Source: Phoronis australis
Lineage: Eukaryota; Phoronida; Phoronidae
Assembly: GCA_002633005.1 (NCBI GenBank)
Contig: NMRA01000608.1
Location: forward strand, 167,850-231,849
DNA length: 64,000 nt
Reading direction: 5' to 3'
Below the pieces are notes generated by a model. The model was not told the DNA's origin and searched no databases. It saw only the letters and a program-made list of their open reading frames with translations. Below are positions 22,627 through 33,762 of this stretch, piece by piece. Within the stretch, counting starts at the first letter, position 1. Each line of letters opens with the position of its first letter. The position numbers and the translations under genes were made by a program.

Positions 22627-24060
22627 TATTCTTATACTTCTTCCCACAAACTTTGATGCTTAATAACTCCAGAATGGGTGCAGGTATGTTCTTTAAATTA
22701 AAGATATTAATATCAGCAATATATAAATTTTGATTTGTTACATAAGCATATTCCTTAATGCACCGGAAAAGGTCGTTTGGTGCAAAGGTCATATAATTTC
22801 CAAAATGCTACTCTTTCTTCAAATTTAAAGCTATCTTTTTGAAATCCGGTGCATAGGTATTAGTCAACAAGACAATTTAGAAAATTACTTTTCTAAGTAA
22901 TCGAGTCATCCAATCAGATTAAACAGGTCAAAGGTCGTTAGGTGCGAATTAAAATTTTGAGCTAGACACTTCAAATTCACACAACTTATTGGCACATGGA
23001 ATTCATATCGAAATCTAAAGTTTCAGGACCTTTGGTGCAACCATGAGGTCATTAGGTGCATTTTTCTTCTTAAAATTTGACCTTTTCATTCACCAAGTAT
23101 TCCAATGTGTCAGAAGTTAGACGACTGTGATTCTGAGCATTAAATACACGCAACACGGACTTTGCAATAATTCCACCAAAAGGCTTATAATGCACTGGAA
23201 GAGGTCATTTGGTGCAAAGGTCATATAGCTTTGAAAATGCTACTCTTTCTTCAGTGTAAAGGTATCTTTTTGAAATTCGGTGCACATAGGAATTAAAAAA
23301 TATTCTTTTCTAAGAATTCGAGTCATCCAATTAGGTTAAAGAGGTCAAAGGTCATTAAGTTCAAACTAAAATTTTGAACTAGACACTTCAAATTCACACA
23401 TCTGATTGGTACATGGAATTCAGATCGAAATTCAAAGTTTCAGGTCATTTTGGTGCAACCATGGGGTCATTAAGTGCATTATTCTTCTGAACATTTGAAC
23501 GTTTCGTTCACCAAGTGTTTTGATGTGCCAACAGTTGGAGAAGTGTGATTCTCAGCTTTAAACACAATTTTTACGGTCTTTGCAATCATTTTCCTAAAGA
23601 GGCTTATAATGCACCGGATACGGTCAATTAGTGCAAAGGTCATATAACTTTCAAAATGTAATTTCTTTTACATTTTCAAGGAATTCTCTTCAATTTCAGC
23701 ACACTGGTGTAAACCTACGTGTCAACCAAACATTCTACTTGACTAAGCAGTAGGATCATCCAATCAGATCCAAAGGTCAAAGATCATTGAGTGCAAGCTA
23801 AGATTTTGAGCCACACACTTCGAATTTTTGTTTAGTAAAGTGTAGATGAGTTTGAATTCCAATGTTGCAGGTCATTTGGTGCAACTATGGGGTCATTGGG
23901 TGTATTTTTCTTCTGAAAATTTGACCTTTTCATTCACCAAGTATTCTGATATGACAACATTTATACATCTGTGATTCTCAGCAATAATTACACTTTTCTA
24001 CTAAAAGGGATTGTAATGCACAGGATAGGGTGAATTAGTGCAAAGGTCATCCACTTTTGA
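22627..24060 (+). repeat. unit A5, truncated at 24060
   Basis: A-type body with three subrepeats (GCACCGGAAAAGGTCG, GCACTGGAAGAGGTCA, GCACCGGATACGGTCA). It breaks off after GGTCATCCACTTTTGA at 24060, where unique DNA begins without a hairpin or CTAG. Confidence 0.65.
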
Positions 24061-24287
24061 TGATACACCAGTGAGTTGCATGTGCACTGATAACCTCTTG
24101 ACACGGAACTGTATTTAGAGTGACCTTGGTTATAGCTAGCACAACACTGATACACTGGTTCTTGTACTTCTGCATTACTGCAGTTGGCAATGCATATGCC
24201 ATCAGGTTGTACTACCTCACTAGCTATTGACAAAGACTTTTCCCATCTAGCTTCGGCAGACATTGATTGCTTACGTTTTCTAGGCAT
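24061..24287 (-). CDS. N-terminal fragment of an unknown basic protein
   Basis: On the reverse strand an ATG at 24287 opens a frame starting MPRKRKQSMSAEARWEKSL. It stays open for 76 codons of unique sequence, then runs into the repeat block at 24060. The lysine/arginine-rich start resembles the beginning of DNA-binding or transposase proteins, but no domain is complete. The repeat insertion or a deletion probably truncated a longer exon. Confidence 0.3.
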
Positions 24288-24383
24288 TTTGAAATGTACT
24301 CACTGATGTCCTCGTAATACAATACTAGGCAATTTCACAAGCAGCAGCAAAGAATGGAAATTTAAAGACAGCTATCTTTCAGA

Positions 24384-24752
24384 TTATATGACAGTATGAC
24401 ACTCTGTGTTGTAGAACCACAGGAACGGATGCAGTTTTATGGAATTCAGTTTCGACGCCTTTACTTCTTTACCACTCGGTTTGCCAAAGAGGTCAACTAA
24501 AATCAAACTGAGCCTACGTTTGGGTGACCTAGTGTGTTTCTGATACCCACTCGGTTCTCCAAAGAGGTCAACTAAAGTCACAGGGAGCTCGTGCCTGGGT
24601 GACCTCTTGTGTTTCTGATAACCACTCGGTTCGCCAAAGAGGTCAACTAAAATCAAACCGAGCTTATGTCTGGGTGACTCAAAATGAGCATGTGGAAGAG
24701 CTGAAAAAGAAATGGAAAGAATGATCAGAACATACAAAAGCCAACATAACAT
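24384..24752 (-). CDS. ORF with possible signal peptide and three 25-residue repeats
   Basis: A 122-codon frame. Residues 1-20 (MLCWLLYVLIILSISFSALP) are hydrophobic like a signal peptide. Three repeats of 25 residues follow, with core LVDLFG(E/K)PSG; the first two end in KR or TR. Their DNA period is exactly 75 bp (GGTT-GCC at 24478, 24553, 24628). The layout resembles a secreted multi-copy peptide precursor. Against this, TTCTTTCCATTTCTTTTTCAG at the end of the supposed signal peptide is a very good splice acceptor, so that segment may be intron and the repeats an exon of something else. No homologue is recognised. Confidence 0.35.
   Translation of the reverse strand: MLCWLLYVLIILSISFSALPHAHFESPRHKLGLILVDLFGEPSGYQKHKRSPRHELPVTLVDLFGEPSGYQKHTRSPKRRLSLILVDLFGKPSGKEVKASKLNSIKLHPFLWFYNTECHTVI
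24455..24690. repeat. 75-bp tandem repeat, three copies
   Basis: Each copy contains CCAAAGAGGTCAACTAAA. Spacing is 75 bases, a whole number of codons, and substitutions keep the reverse frame open in all three. Confidence 0.9.
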
Positions 24753-26805
24753 AGTTATTAAAGGGACATTTCTTTCATACTATAGATCTACTATGCTAGA
24801 TAGTCAAAACATAAACCACATTAGGCCATCAACAAGTTATGTCACAAACTTTTCCAAATTATGACAGCAAATGCTTTCCATACCAACAGAAACAATTCAC
24901 CAACAACTAATAAAATGTGTCGAAAAGTCGTCAACTTTGACAAAGCTGGCTAACCATTCTAAAATAGGACTGATTCATATCCCTTCCATATGACCTCTAA
25001 TTTCACTTTGATAACAGAAATCAATTGCTCCCATGGCAAGGAAAGATTTGAGACCATCCCGTTAGAGCTAACCAGTGTACTACTATTTTCTTGCTTAGGA
25101 CAGAAATCACCCATACAAGATGGGAAACTGTAACATCATCAAACAGAAAATGCACTTTTTGTATGTGAAACTGCACTGCCTCCTAGACATGTTATCACCA
25201 ATGACGAATATTAACCCCAAAGGGAATTCTGAATACCACTGTGCTATAATAAACTACTATAGTTTCAATTCACAATTGAACAGCAACAGAAGATAGTCTC
25301 AAGAGTTAATTTCATTATGAAACAAGATTTGTTATAATAATGGTCTGACACAAACGACATTTTATGTACTTGACGTGTTTAAGACACATACAAAGAGTTT
25401 CAAATAAAATGCAATGCAATTTGATTCATGATGATTACACCAATGTTCTGCAACACACAAAACAGCTAATGTCTTACTAAACCATGTACTTTAGTACGGT
25501 TCGAGTTATCCTGTTAATTGCCATACCTTTCAAAAGTTATTGTTTCCACTGACTGCAGCTGCTGTAAAACACAAAAGCCAATAAAATTACACATATCTTT
25601 TAAATTGCGATGAATGATTTTGGAAACAATAAAAAACAATATACAAAAGACAAACTGTCATTAAGTATTTAAATATGCAAAAGTGAACTCACTGTGAAAT
25701 AGAGTGATAGTAAATTCAAGATGTGTAATACGCCAAAGACTTAAAAATCACTGAGCTGGCCCCAACAGTCATTTAACAAAACCATAACTATGTTACGCCT
25801 CCTGATTATGATAGTTTTTTAATTCAAGACAGCAGTCATTAGGTTAAAACTGAAATAGCAAAATTTGGAACTGGCCTAAATCAAATTGGTGTTGGCGAAT
25901 GTTCCCATTGAAACAGTCGGTGACCTCTATTCTGCTGTTACCATGAGTAAATATTATCAATAACTACCAGTATTCAAACAAAAAAATGAACAACTTCATC
26001 CAAAACAGGCAAAAATGGTTTTTAGAAACAGCACAGCGATAGGGTGCCTTAAATTTTGTTATGATGACTAGCTTAACTGACAAATGAGGCAAGCAACCCA
26101 TCATCCCTCATTATGTTGATGATGTGCCAGACAATAAGAGACTTTCAAGAAGCAATAGGGGCTCATCATGTGAAACTGGTGACACTTATTGGTTGTTTTA
26201 AGAGGTACTTTACCATCACGTGATAGTAAACTTTGTGAAAAACCCCTTCATAGTATTTATGATTAGAAGTGAAACACGTCGTCATTCTCTAGAGGCCACT
26301 AATATCCGGTCCAACATGATCAGTCATTAGTTCCCGCATTGTCATGATTTTGAATTAAGTGGTTGTAAAATAAATTTTTTGGAGGAATACTAGACTTAAA
26401 GTGAATTGATTATTTCTAAAATCAGAAAATCCAAGTAGCAAATTTTTTGCAGTTTGAAATTGATGTTTTATTGAAATCCGATGTTTGTTAGTAACTAGTT
26501 GTACACTAAAGCCAGTCGTAGAATAAGTATCCCTCCAAGCATCTGCGTAGCTGTATGTGCATGTTCTAACTCTTAAACTAAGACTGCACACAGGCATCAT
26601 GCCTCCCAAGAACATCGTCTCAAATCAATGCTGAAATAAAAATACATTTTAAACCATGGGATATCTTCATTGATCATTACTCTGAAAATATGAGAAAAGC
26701 CCCTACTCCAAAGGGCCATTTACTGTATGTACAAAATAAGCATGACTGTGTCATGACTATAAATGAACTATCTAACTGCCTCTCCGTTTCATGTCACTTT
26801 CGAAC
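24753..26805. other. no gene recognised
   Basis: AT-rich unique sequence with short frames only. I see no domains, repeats or RNA genes. Confidence 0.45.
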
Positions 26806-26807
26806 TA

Positions 26808-26939
26808 CAGTCAAACCTCATTACAATGAAGCAGGTATAGCATTCGACTTCACGTCCCAAGTCAACTGTACTACATGCAAATTGGGTACAGCCTCGGTTC
26901 AGAAGGTCCTGAGAGATTCATTGTAATGAGGTTGGGCTG
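26808..26939. mobile_element. 132-bp MITE, Tc1/mariner (pogo-like) ends
   Basis: The left end CAGTCAAACCTCATTACAAT and the right end, whose reverse complement is CAGCCCAACCTCATTACAAT, form about 22-bp inverted repeats. TA flanks both sides (26806-26807 and 26940-26941). Ends of the CAGTCxAACCTC type are common in pogo/mariner-derived MITEs. There is no coding capacity of its own. Confidence 0.7.
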
Positions 26940-26941
26940 TA

Positions 26942-28383
26942 ATAGTCCTTCACAGTACTCAGTTCTGAGTACAAGTTCTTCACACTACATAACAAAAAAC
27001 CAAGAGCTTGTAACCATATTATGACCCTTCATAGTACATCCATAGGCTCTCTGAGGTAAGGGCAATACGCTATGCTGCTTCTTTAAACCGAAGAGTCAAT
27101 ATTGCGAAAATAAACCAAACCTCCATGTAATGCACTACTAATTTAGGTACGCAAAATTATTATCTGCAACAGAGGAACAAATTTCAAATTTTACCAGATA
27201 ATTGTTGCACATTTGAAAGAAAATTAACTAGAAACCTCATTAAAAATTTTAATCATTTTGAAATGCAGCAATTGCTCAACAGGAAATTGGTTTATAACCC
27301 ATACCAACAGCCACTGTCTTACTTTACAAGGGCATACAATGTCAGGTCTACACTTTTCAGAGTGTTTGTCAACACAATGAATTCTACACTACCATACTTA
27401 GTTGAAAGATGCCTCACCACATGTGGTACAAATTTAACTAAGCATGTCATCCATCAGGATTCAAATGGGATATATTAACAGACTGTTTATGCATAGCCTA
27501 AAAGCATCTTCTGCTTCTACATAAAATTAGGCGTACAACACAATTTGTGTATTACCTTCCGTGGAAACCAATGTATCAACTCAACAGCGAAGTGTGGGCT
27601 TTCTGAAACAAAAGTTAACAAATTAAGGCAACTAACTTCACATGTACCCTTTCTGTGACTTGAGTTAGGACTCATTCAGCAAGAGTTTAGGGTCAGATAA
27701 GTGTGCAAATTATTATGATGAATTATGTCTAAGGAAAACTAAAAAAAAAACGTCTTCCAACTGTGCTACTGCCTTGATGGCATACTCATCTCACTATGTT
27801 TGTCATAATTCAAAACATAGATTAAAGTGGATGTCAGGATGACGACTCACGATGAGTGGTCTACCTGGTAGTTAAAATGTATTATGACTGCTTAGGCCAA
27901 ATGACATTGAGGTCAAAAGATGCTTCTGCAAAAACAATGTTTACAAACAGCAATAGCAAAAATTCAGGAAAATAAGGTCGAATCACTAAATGCTGAAAAT
28001 GTGTGCTGCAGCGCCAGATATTTGCACTTTTGTTATTAAAAATTGGTCAAAATCCGTAGACATATTTAGCTGTGAGGTGCATCCACAACACACTGAAGCA
28101 CGGAATCATGCTTAGTAACAACAGAAACCCATAAATTGCCTTACTCCGACGCCAAAACTGCACTGGGATATTCACAAAACTAGTAGAAATAAATGAAATG
28201 AATGAAATACTGTTGATACCCACCAACTTAGCACTACCTTAGACTAAAAACACATTGTGTCAACCGGATACATAACAGTCATCTAAAACAATACGAAACA
28301 AACACATTAGGACCACATAGAACATGCCCATGTCAGCAATAAATAAAAGAAATTTTTTTCTTGCAATCTCATTACTAAAGACT
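26942..28383. other. no gene recognised
   Basis: AT-rich, with short frames lacking domains. Confidence 0.45.
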
Positions 28384-28632
28384 TGGAGCCATTCCAACAA
28401 AACTGACTTAGCTAAGACAAATCTTAAAGTTTAGTAAATTTCAAAATAAAAGTTAAATTTTTCTCAAAACCAATCCAGGAAAGAGATCTTAAGTTTGACT
28501 TAGGAGTTTGACATAAGTTTTGTCTTAATTTTGACTAACTTACCGAATGTGGAAGTTTCAAAGTTTGGAAGTTAAGAAAAATCTTTAAGTTAAGTCAAAA
28601 ATGAACTTAAGTCAGTTTCTTGGAACAGGCCC
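28384..28632. mobile_element. MITE-like inverted repeat, about 250 bp
   Basis: The left part GGAGCCATTCCAACAAAACTGACTTA pairs with the right part TAAGTCAGTTTCTTGGAACAGGCCC as imperfect inverted repeats; the interior is also partly self-complementary (AACTTAAG, CTTAAGTT). TTG precedes and follows the element, compatible with a 3-bp target duplication of PIF/Harbinger type. The family assignment is tentative. Confidence 0.5.
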
Positions 28633-29780
28633 TTGATGTACTTAAGCCTATTTGAGGACCAATGAAACAACAAAGGTAACCTTGACCTTTTAAAGGGGCA
28701 CATGCCCCATGCTGTGTGATTTTGTAGTTGTCTACTCATAAATTTCTGATAATTATTCTGGAACCTTTGAAATTTTCCAAGTTGGTGGCGATAATTTCAG
28801 AAAAACATGCTAATAGGTCAATTGATCCACAGGGTCTAAAATCTCTGGATTAAGTTAGAGAACCTATCTCGGTGCAGTCAACGTCATTTTACTAGTAATG
28901 TGCCAGTTAAATCCAAGCTAAGCAACTCCATTGCATCAATGAATTTTTGTCACTGACGCGCGATATGAGTCCTACTGCATGACCGTGACCCTAAAATTTC
29001 TCTGAATTGGCCCTTTCATAGTGCAAGAAAATCTGAAGAGCACAATCTCACAATTATGTCTGCCCTATGAAATCCTACAATCAACATGTTTCCACAAACC
29101 ACAACACAGAAGAAATGGAACTGGTGAATATTTAGTATGCAGCAGTGTGAAGCATGCCATTCGATCATTCATGTACAGGTCCCCCATTCGTGCAAACCCA
29201 GCCTCATCTCGGTGTTGTTGGCAGATTATACTAGTAACCTTGTATGTTATTGTTTGATTTTGCAGGCTTTCAAAGAAGTATCTCAAATTCTCTATTTCAA
29301 GGAATGCACCTGTAGGAAAGAAATCTCAACTGTCAGAGTATTTGTCAAAATTCAACCATTTAGAGAGTGAACCCTGACAAAATGCAACCCATCCAGAGTA
29401 ATTCTGTGTGAAACTTGCAACTTTCACTTTAAGACAGTTTTGTTCCAGAGACCCTTGTGCCAGGAAGAGTATTTTGGCTGGCACGTTTTTGAGCAGGAGA
29501 ATTTGTCGTGAAAAAGTCACATCTTCCACGGGAGTACCCCCCACACACGTGCCGGTTATTACCATATAACAACAAACAATGAACAACTGTGCTTATTTGC
29601 TTAATCAACAACTTGACTTAGGTGGTGTAGCGAGCGTGATTTGCAGACAGGGTTTCCCCTGCGTGCAAACTTCTGGGCGGCCCGCCACGCTCCTTTTTGG
29701 CCCCGCCACGCGTAAATCATTCTCAAATTAATCGTAACACACCTAATCGTGACGGGGAAACTGCACCGCCACGCAAACAT
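28633..29780. other. no gene recognised
   Basis: Short frames on both strands at 29021-29611 overlap each other and have no domain. The stretch 29640-29770 is GC-rich (CCGCCACGC repeated three times) and leads into a minisatellite. Confidence 0.4.
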
Positions 29781-29894
29781 CGCTAGTAAAAATGTTCGCT
29801 AGTAAAAATGATCGCTAGTAAAAATGATTGCTGGTAAAAATGAGCACTGGTAAAAAAAGAGCGCTAGTAAAAATGAGCGCTGGTAATAATGAAT
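29781..29894. repeat. 16-bp minisatellite, about seven copies
   Basis: The unit CGCTAGTAAAAATGAT is repeated with variants CGCTGGTAA, TGCTGGTAA and CACTGGTAA. Confidence 0.9.
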
Positions 29895-30064
29895 AAGTAC
29901 AAGTCACACGGCACCTTTCGCAGTTTGTGGATCGAAGGGAAAAAATAATAATTTTACAATGGGATCTTGAATTGTGCCCACGTTAAACAATCATTCAATC
30001 CCCAATCCCCTTTCGTAACTCGTTTCTGCCTGGTTATCCGACAATGCACAAATACTTTTAAGTA

Positions 30065-30349
30065 TTAAAATACAGCCGGGGACCAGGCAACGACTTCGAT
30101 ACGTATTTTCTTAAATGGGAAAGCGCCAGAGCTCGCTAATGAAGTAAGAAACAGTAAGATTTGTGCTTCATTCATTTTATCGTGTTCGAGTTTACAAAAG
30201 ACCTTGTGAATCATACTGCAGGGCGTGACATCCAACTGTTTAATCAACCATAGCCGTGCGCCAAAACGACGATATTGAATGTTAACCAATCTCAGATTCG
30301 TCTGCATGGACTGGATTATTACATCGTCTGCTACGCCGGTCAACGCCAA
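30065..30349 (-). CDS. hypothetical 94-codon ORF
   Basis: The frame starts MALTGVADDVIIQSMQTNL and has an even, protein-like composition with mixed charged and hydrophobic residues. I see no domain, signal peptide or splice context that settles it. It could be a first exon or a chance frame. Confidence 0.25.
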   Translation of the reverse strand: MALTGVADDVIIQSMQTNLRLVNIQYRRFGARLWLIKQLDVTPCSMIHKVFCKLEHDKMNEAQILLFLTSLASSGAFPFKKIRIEVVAWSPAVF

Positions 30350-30689
30350 TCCACTATCACTGATTAATGTTTAGCAAGACGATATCAACGGAGGTTTCGT
30401 TACACGAATTAGTTTATTAGGTCTACAAAGTTCAAATATTTTTGTTCTATGTTTGCCACTTCGTGGATAACTGAATTTTAACACTGTTTTTTGAACTCAA
30501 GTGCGACAGAGATCACACTTATGCCGGACACTTCATTGCCAAATTGTCTTTCGAAGTGTCCTTTACCCACATACTTCCACTACATGATGCTTGGGTTAGG
30601 TCTTGTCTATGATGTCTATGATGAGCAAACTGTCCCCAATTTCATCTAAATTTCAAATTTTGTCTGGGGAAGGTCTCCCAACCCTCCCC

Positions 30690-30900
30690 CCCGATGAGAG
30701 GATCTCACTTCATCCCATGCTCGCATGTGACATCGGGTTCCCAATCCGCGTCGAGTATTCACCACCACGCTCCTTTCGAAACCCAGGCTATAGGGGGATC
30801 CCACTTCTCATATACGCCTGCAGCAACGGGCTGTGCATCCCGTTTTGGCCATTCACCACCACGCCCCTTTCAAAACCCAAGGGAAACACTGGCAGAATTG
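30690..30900. repeat. diverged tandem duplication of about 100 bp
   Basis: The phrase TATTCACCACCACGCTCCTTT near 30757 recurs as CATTCACCACCACGCCCCTT near 30851, with related sequence upstream of each (GGATCTCACTTC / GGATCCCACTTC). The proline/histidine-rich frame over it is a consequence of the repeat. Confidence 0.65.
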
Positions 30901-32434
30901 GTAGTAGCCGGTTATAACGATCCATAAATTCGGGCAGCAGTTTCGTCATAGACTTACACATGGTTTCATTTATAAGTTGTCAATGTCGGTGACTGAAACG
31001 AGCACGTTATAACTATTCAGTGACAACGTGTAATATTTGGCAGTGGTTGCTTGATTCTCAAAATTAGGGATCGTTGTATCCGACAAGTGTCCAGAAAAAT
31101 ACTCACGCTATGGGTACAACCTCAAGTACAACAAGCAAGATATGACAACCAGGAATAACTGCGAAATTACTAAGTAGGGGCCTACCGTCTTTCGACTTTG
31201 CGAAAATTAACCGTTTGCGCATGCTCAGAATGACGTAACCTTCTGCACTGTCATATCCACCACCGCAAAATTTTCCACTTAGAATTATAATGTCCCGCAC
31301 AATTTAACGCACGTGCGATGCTCCGATTACTGGTACACGGGGGATTTTTAAAAATGCACTAAACCATTTTAATATCCCGAGTGATTCTCGACAATTTTTG
31401 GAAGGGAGTGCAGCTGGAAACTTAGGCTTATACCGGGGTGAAAAATGAGAATCCCGCTAGCTGCATGTAGCCTATTCAGTTGACGCCCAGCATACTGGCG
31501 CGGCAGTGGATTACCCGGATGCTCCATTTTAATTATATACGCAAGACGGGCATTTTCTCAGTTTTTACAGGGGACAATGGTTACTTTCACACGTGTACGC
31601 CCATTGAGCTGGGCGATTTCGTGTTGCTATCAGTCATGTTTTCACTGAGACAAGTTGTTCCTGCAACCTACAGTTCCCTTTTGAAGAGTATAGTGTTGGA
31701 AATGACACATGCAGCACTGATAAAGTGGAGGCGCTAAAGCCCCCTCAACTGAACCCCCTGTGGTGCACCGCCTATAGACCATGTGTGGCGTAGCACTGAA
31801 AAAAGTTGGGGGCTATAGTCCCCTCAGCCGCCTATGTGACACCCTTAGAGAGTTTCTCATTGTGGAAAGTCACCCTGGAACGGCACATTCCATGAAATTC
31901 CCCTCTCTAGGTTCTTTTCAAATAGTCACTATCTTTTGTAAGTATGAATCAGTTGCGAATCTTAAGTATAATCACCGGAACTAATTTGTTTGTAATTAAA
32001 ATTATTGCATCAGCCGGTGAACTGATACACCAGGAGTAATGAGTCTACATCCAAACTGTAAACAAGTTAACTGCGTAATTAGGTATTGTTCATTTCGGGT
32101 GCTAAAAAAGGCGATTTTTTGTTTTGTTCAAGTGAAGTGAAAATTTGAATAAAAAATTGATTTGCTAAAAAACATTTTATTTTGTATTTTGTTGCCACAT
32201 TAACAAAATATGTATGTCACGGTTGCATTAAATCGCGTCGTTTGAAATATGTATCTTCAGCAGTTTTGGTTGACAATTTCATATTCACCATTAATTGCGT
32301 GAGACTATAAAAGCACAAACTGCTCAATAAATAAGTAGTACATCTCAAGAATTTAGAGATGATGTCGGTAAAAAAGCGAACGTCACGTTCTTGGCTTTGA
32401 GTGAGACTGAAGATAGGTCCAAAGAAGAAAGGCA
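30901..32434. other. no gene recognised; one dispersed repeat copy
   Basis: At about 31777-31835 the phrase GACCATGTGTGGCG followed by AGCACTGAAAAAAG has an inverted relative at about 36340-36400. Otherwise short frames only. Confidence 0.45.
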
Positions 32435-32583
32435 ATGGCACAGCGTAGATGTGATAACGAAAGAGGATCAACAAGGAGTGTTGATGGGAACAACAAATCA
32501 TGGAGTGAAGAAAAACGATTTTTTTTCGGTAACAAATATAAATGCAAAAAGAAACGGCATTCTTCACAAACTCAACGTCTGAG
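32435..32583 (+). CDS. first exon of a small host gene (candidate)
   Basis: The ATG at 32435 opens a frame starting MAQRRCDNERGSTRSVDG and continuing through a basic stretch KCKKKRHSSQTQRL. It ends in AG|GTAAGT, a strong donor, after 49 codons plus two bases. The exon at 46286 begins after TTTTTATTACAG with the matching phase and finishes the frame at a stop. The 13-kb mobile element lies between the two. The product would be about 96 residues, unknown and probably intracellular. The pairing is an inference from phase and position; exon 1 of the transposase gene has the same phase, so cDNA is needed. Confidence 0.4.
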
Positions 32584-33162
32584 GTAAGTGTCTTCAAACT
32601 TTGGAAGTATAAATTATACATTTTATTAAAGTTCGAAATTTTTTTATTGCATTTTGATGTAATTTTGTAAAAATGATTTTAAAACACAAAAAAGTTCATT
32701 AGCCCCTTTTCGCCGTGTGTGAATTGATCGCGATTTTTGTTAATTACTCCAGTTATTCGACGCCAAGCCGTTCCATGTGCCCGAACATACCTTCGATGAA
32801 TATAACAACCCGTCGAACGTGGAAATCTGAGACATCGGATCCTTACCCATAAAAAGACGCATGTCGGTGCAAGGATACGTTAGTGCTGTAAGCACGTTTC
32901 TACACGTATTGGTTATTAGTACATTAGTGATGATTGGCAAACCGACTAAAACATTACAGATTTGCATACGTTTATTATGCAAGTCTACCTTGGATTGTTG
33001 ATTACGTCAGTTTCGTTTACACAACTGTGACAAATTAATATTTTACTGAAATCTTCTTCAATGCATTTCCAATATGCTAAATTATACCATGACACTTGTT
33101 GTTGCATTGGTTAAGCGAAGAACTTAGGAACAGGTGTATGGTTGGCCGTTGAGGGGAAAGTG
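32584..33162. other. intronic or intergenic sequence
   Basis: No gene or repeat recognised between the candidate host exon and the left palindromic repeats. Confidence 0.4.
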
Positions 33163-33440
33163 TCGCCGTAAAATTACGCTCGTAATTACGAGCGTAGTTT
33201 AAATTGCAGGAATGTCGCCGTAAAATTACGCTCGTAATTACGAGCGTAGTTTAAATTGCAGGAATGTCGCCGTAAAATTACGCTCGTAATTACGAGCGTA
33301 ATTTAAATTGCAGGAGTGTCGCCATAAAAATTACGCTCGTAAATTAAATGGTGAAAATTTTCGCCGTAAAATTACGCTCGTAATTACGAGCGTAAATTAA
33401 ATAAGGAAATGTCGCCGTAAATTACGCTCGTAAAATTCCT
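33163..33440 (+). repeat. left palindromic subterminal repeats
   Basis: Three near-perfect units of about 51 bp (GTCGCCGTAAAATTACGCTC, then CGTAATTACGAGCGTA, then a TTTAAATTGCAGGA spacer) are followed by two or three degraded units. Each unit contains the 24-bp palindrome made of TTACGCTCGTAA and TTACGAGCGTAA, able to form a hairpin or bind a dimeric protein. Confidence 0.9.
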
Positions 33441-33498
33441 CAAGAACGTTCCAAATTTAAACCAATCAATGGTAACCTAACATACTCGAAAAACCAAT

Positions 33499-33620
33499 AT
33501 GGCTACGAATGGACACGGAGATGACTTTCTGTTGAATGTGCAGCGAATTGTAAATGACATGTGTCGACGAATTTCTACGCCTCCCGTGGAAACAGGTGTC
33601 CTCAATTCAGTGACACTGAG
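33499..33620 (+). CDS. transposase gene, exon 1
   Basis: The ATG at 33499 starts MATNGHGDDFLLNVQRIVND, and the exon ends in GAG|GTAAGT. It lies 59 bp inside the last palindromic repeat. Forty codons plus two bases; the following acceptor at 34320 keeps the frame. Confidence 0.6.
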
Positions 33621-33651
33621 GTAAGTTTCTCTCACCAGGGTGAGGTATGCT

Positions 33652-33762
33652 CAGGGGCGGATTCAGGATTTTGAGTTAGAGGCCGGGGGGGGGGCAGGGC
33701 AAAGTATTAGCCAGGATTTTGCCNGGCATGACCCCCTTGGCACCCGTCTAAATCCGCCACTG
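33652..33762. mobile_element. 111-bp hAT-like MITE in transposase intron 1
   Basis: The left end CAGGGGCGGATTCAGGATTT and the right end AAATCCGCCACTG are inverted repeats of the CAGGGGCGGAT type common in hAT MITEs. The 5-bp direct repeat ATGCT flanks the element (33647-33651 and 33763-33767). A G run and a single N at 33724 lie inside. Confidence 0.65.

Larger units (their letters stand above)
17172..24060 (+). mobile_element. repeat block 1: head-to-tail Helitron-like units
   Basis: Six units or part-units of families A and B lie in the same orientation. Shared phrases are AATGCACCGGA, GTGCAAAGGTCAT, TTTTGAGCTAGACacttc and GGTCAAAGGTCATTaGGTGC. Where the 3' ends are intact they are a palindrome followed by CTAG. 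There is no coding capacity; the short frames inside are repeat by-products. The block ends abruptly at 24060 inside a unit. Confidence 0.8.

Noticed and set aside
29021-29611. Four overlapping frames on opposite strands
   Set aside because: Mutually overlapping, no domain, no splice context.
33163-33440. CRISPR-like array of regular repeats
   Set aside because: Spacers between the repeats are themselves identical (TTTAAATTGCAGGA), the repeats are full palindromes, and the DNA is eukaryotic; this is a subterminal tandem repeat.
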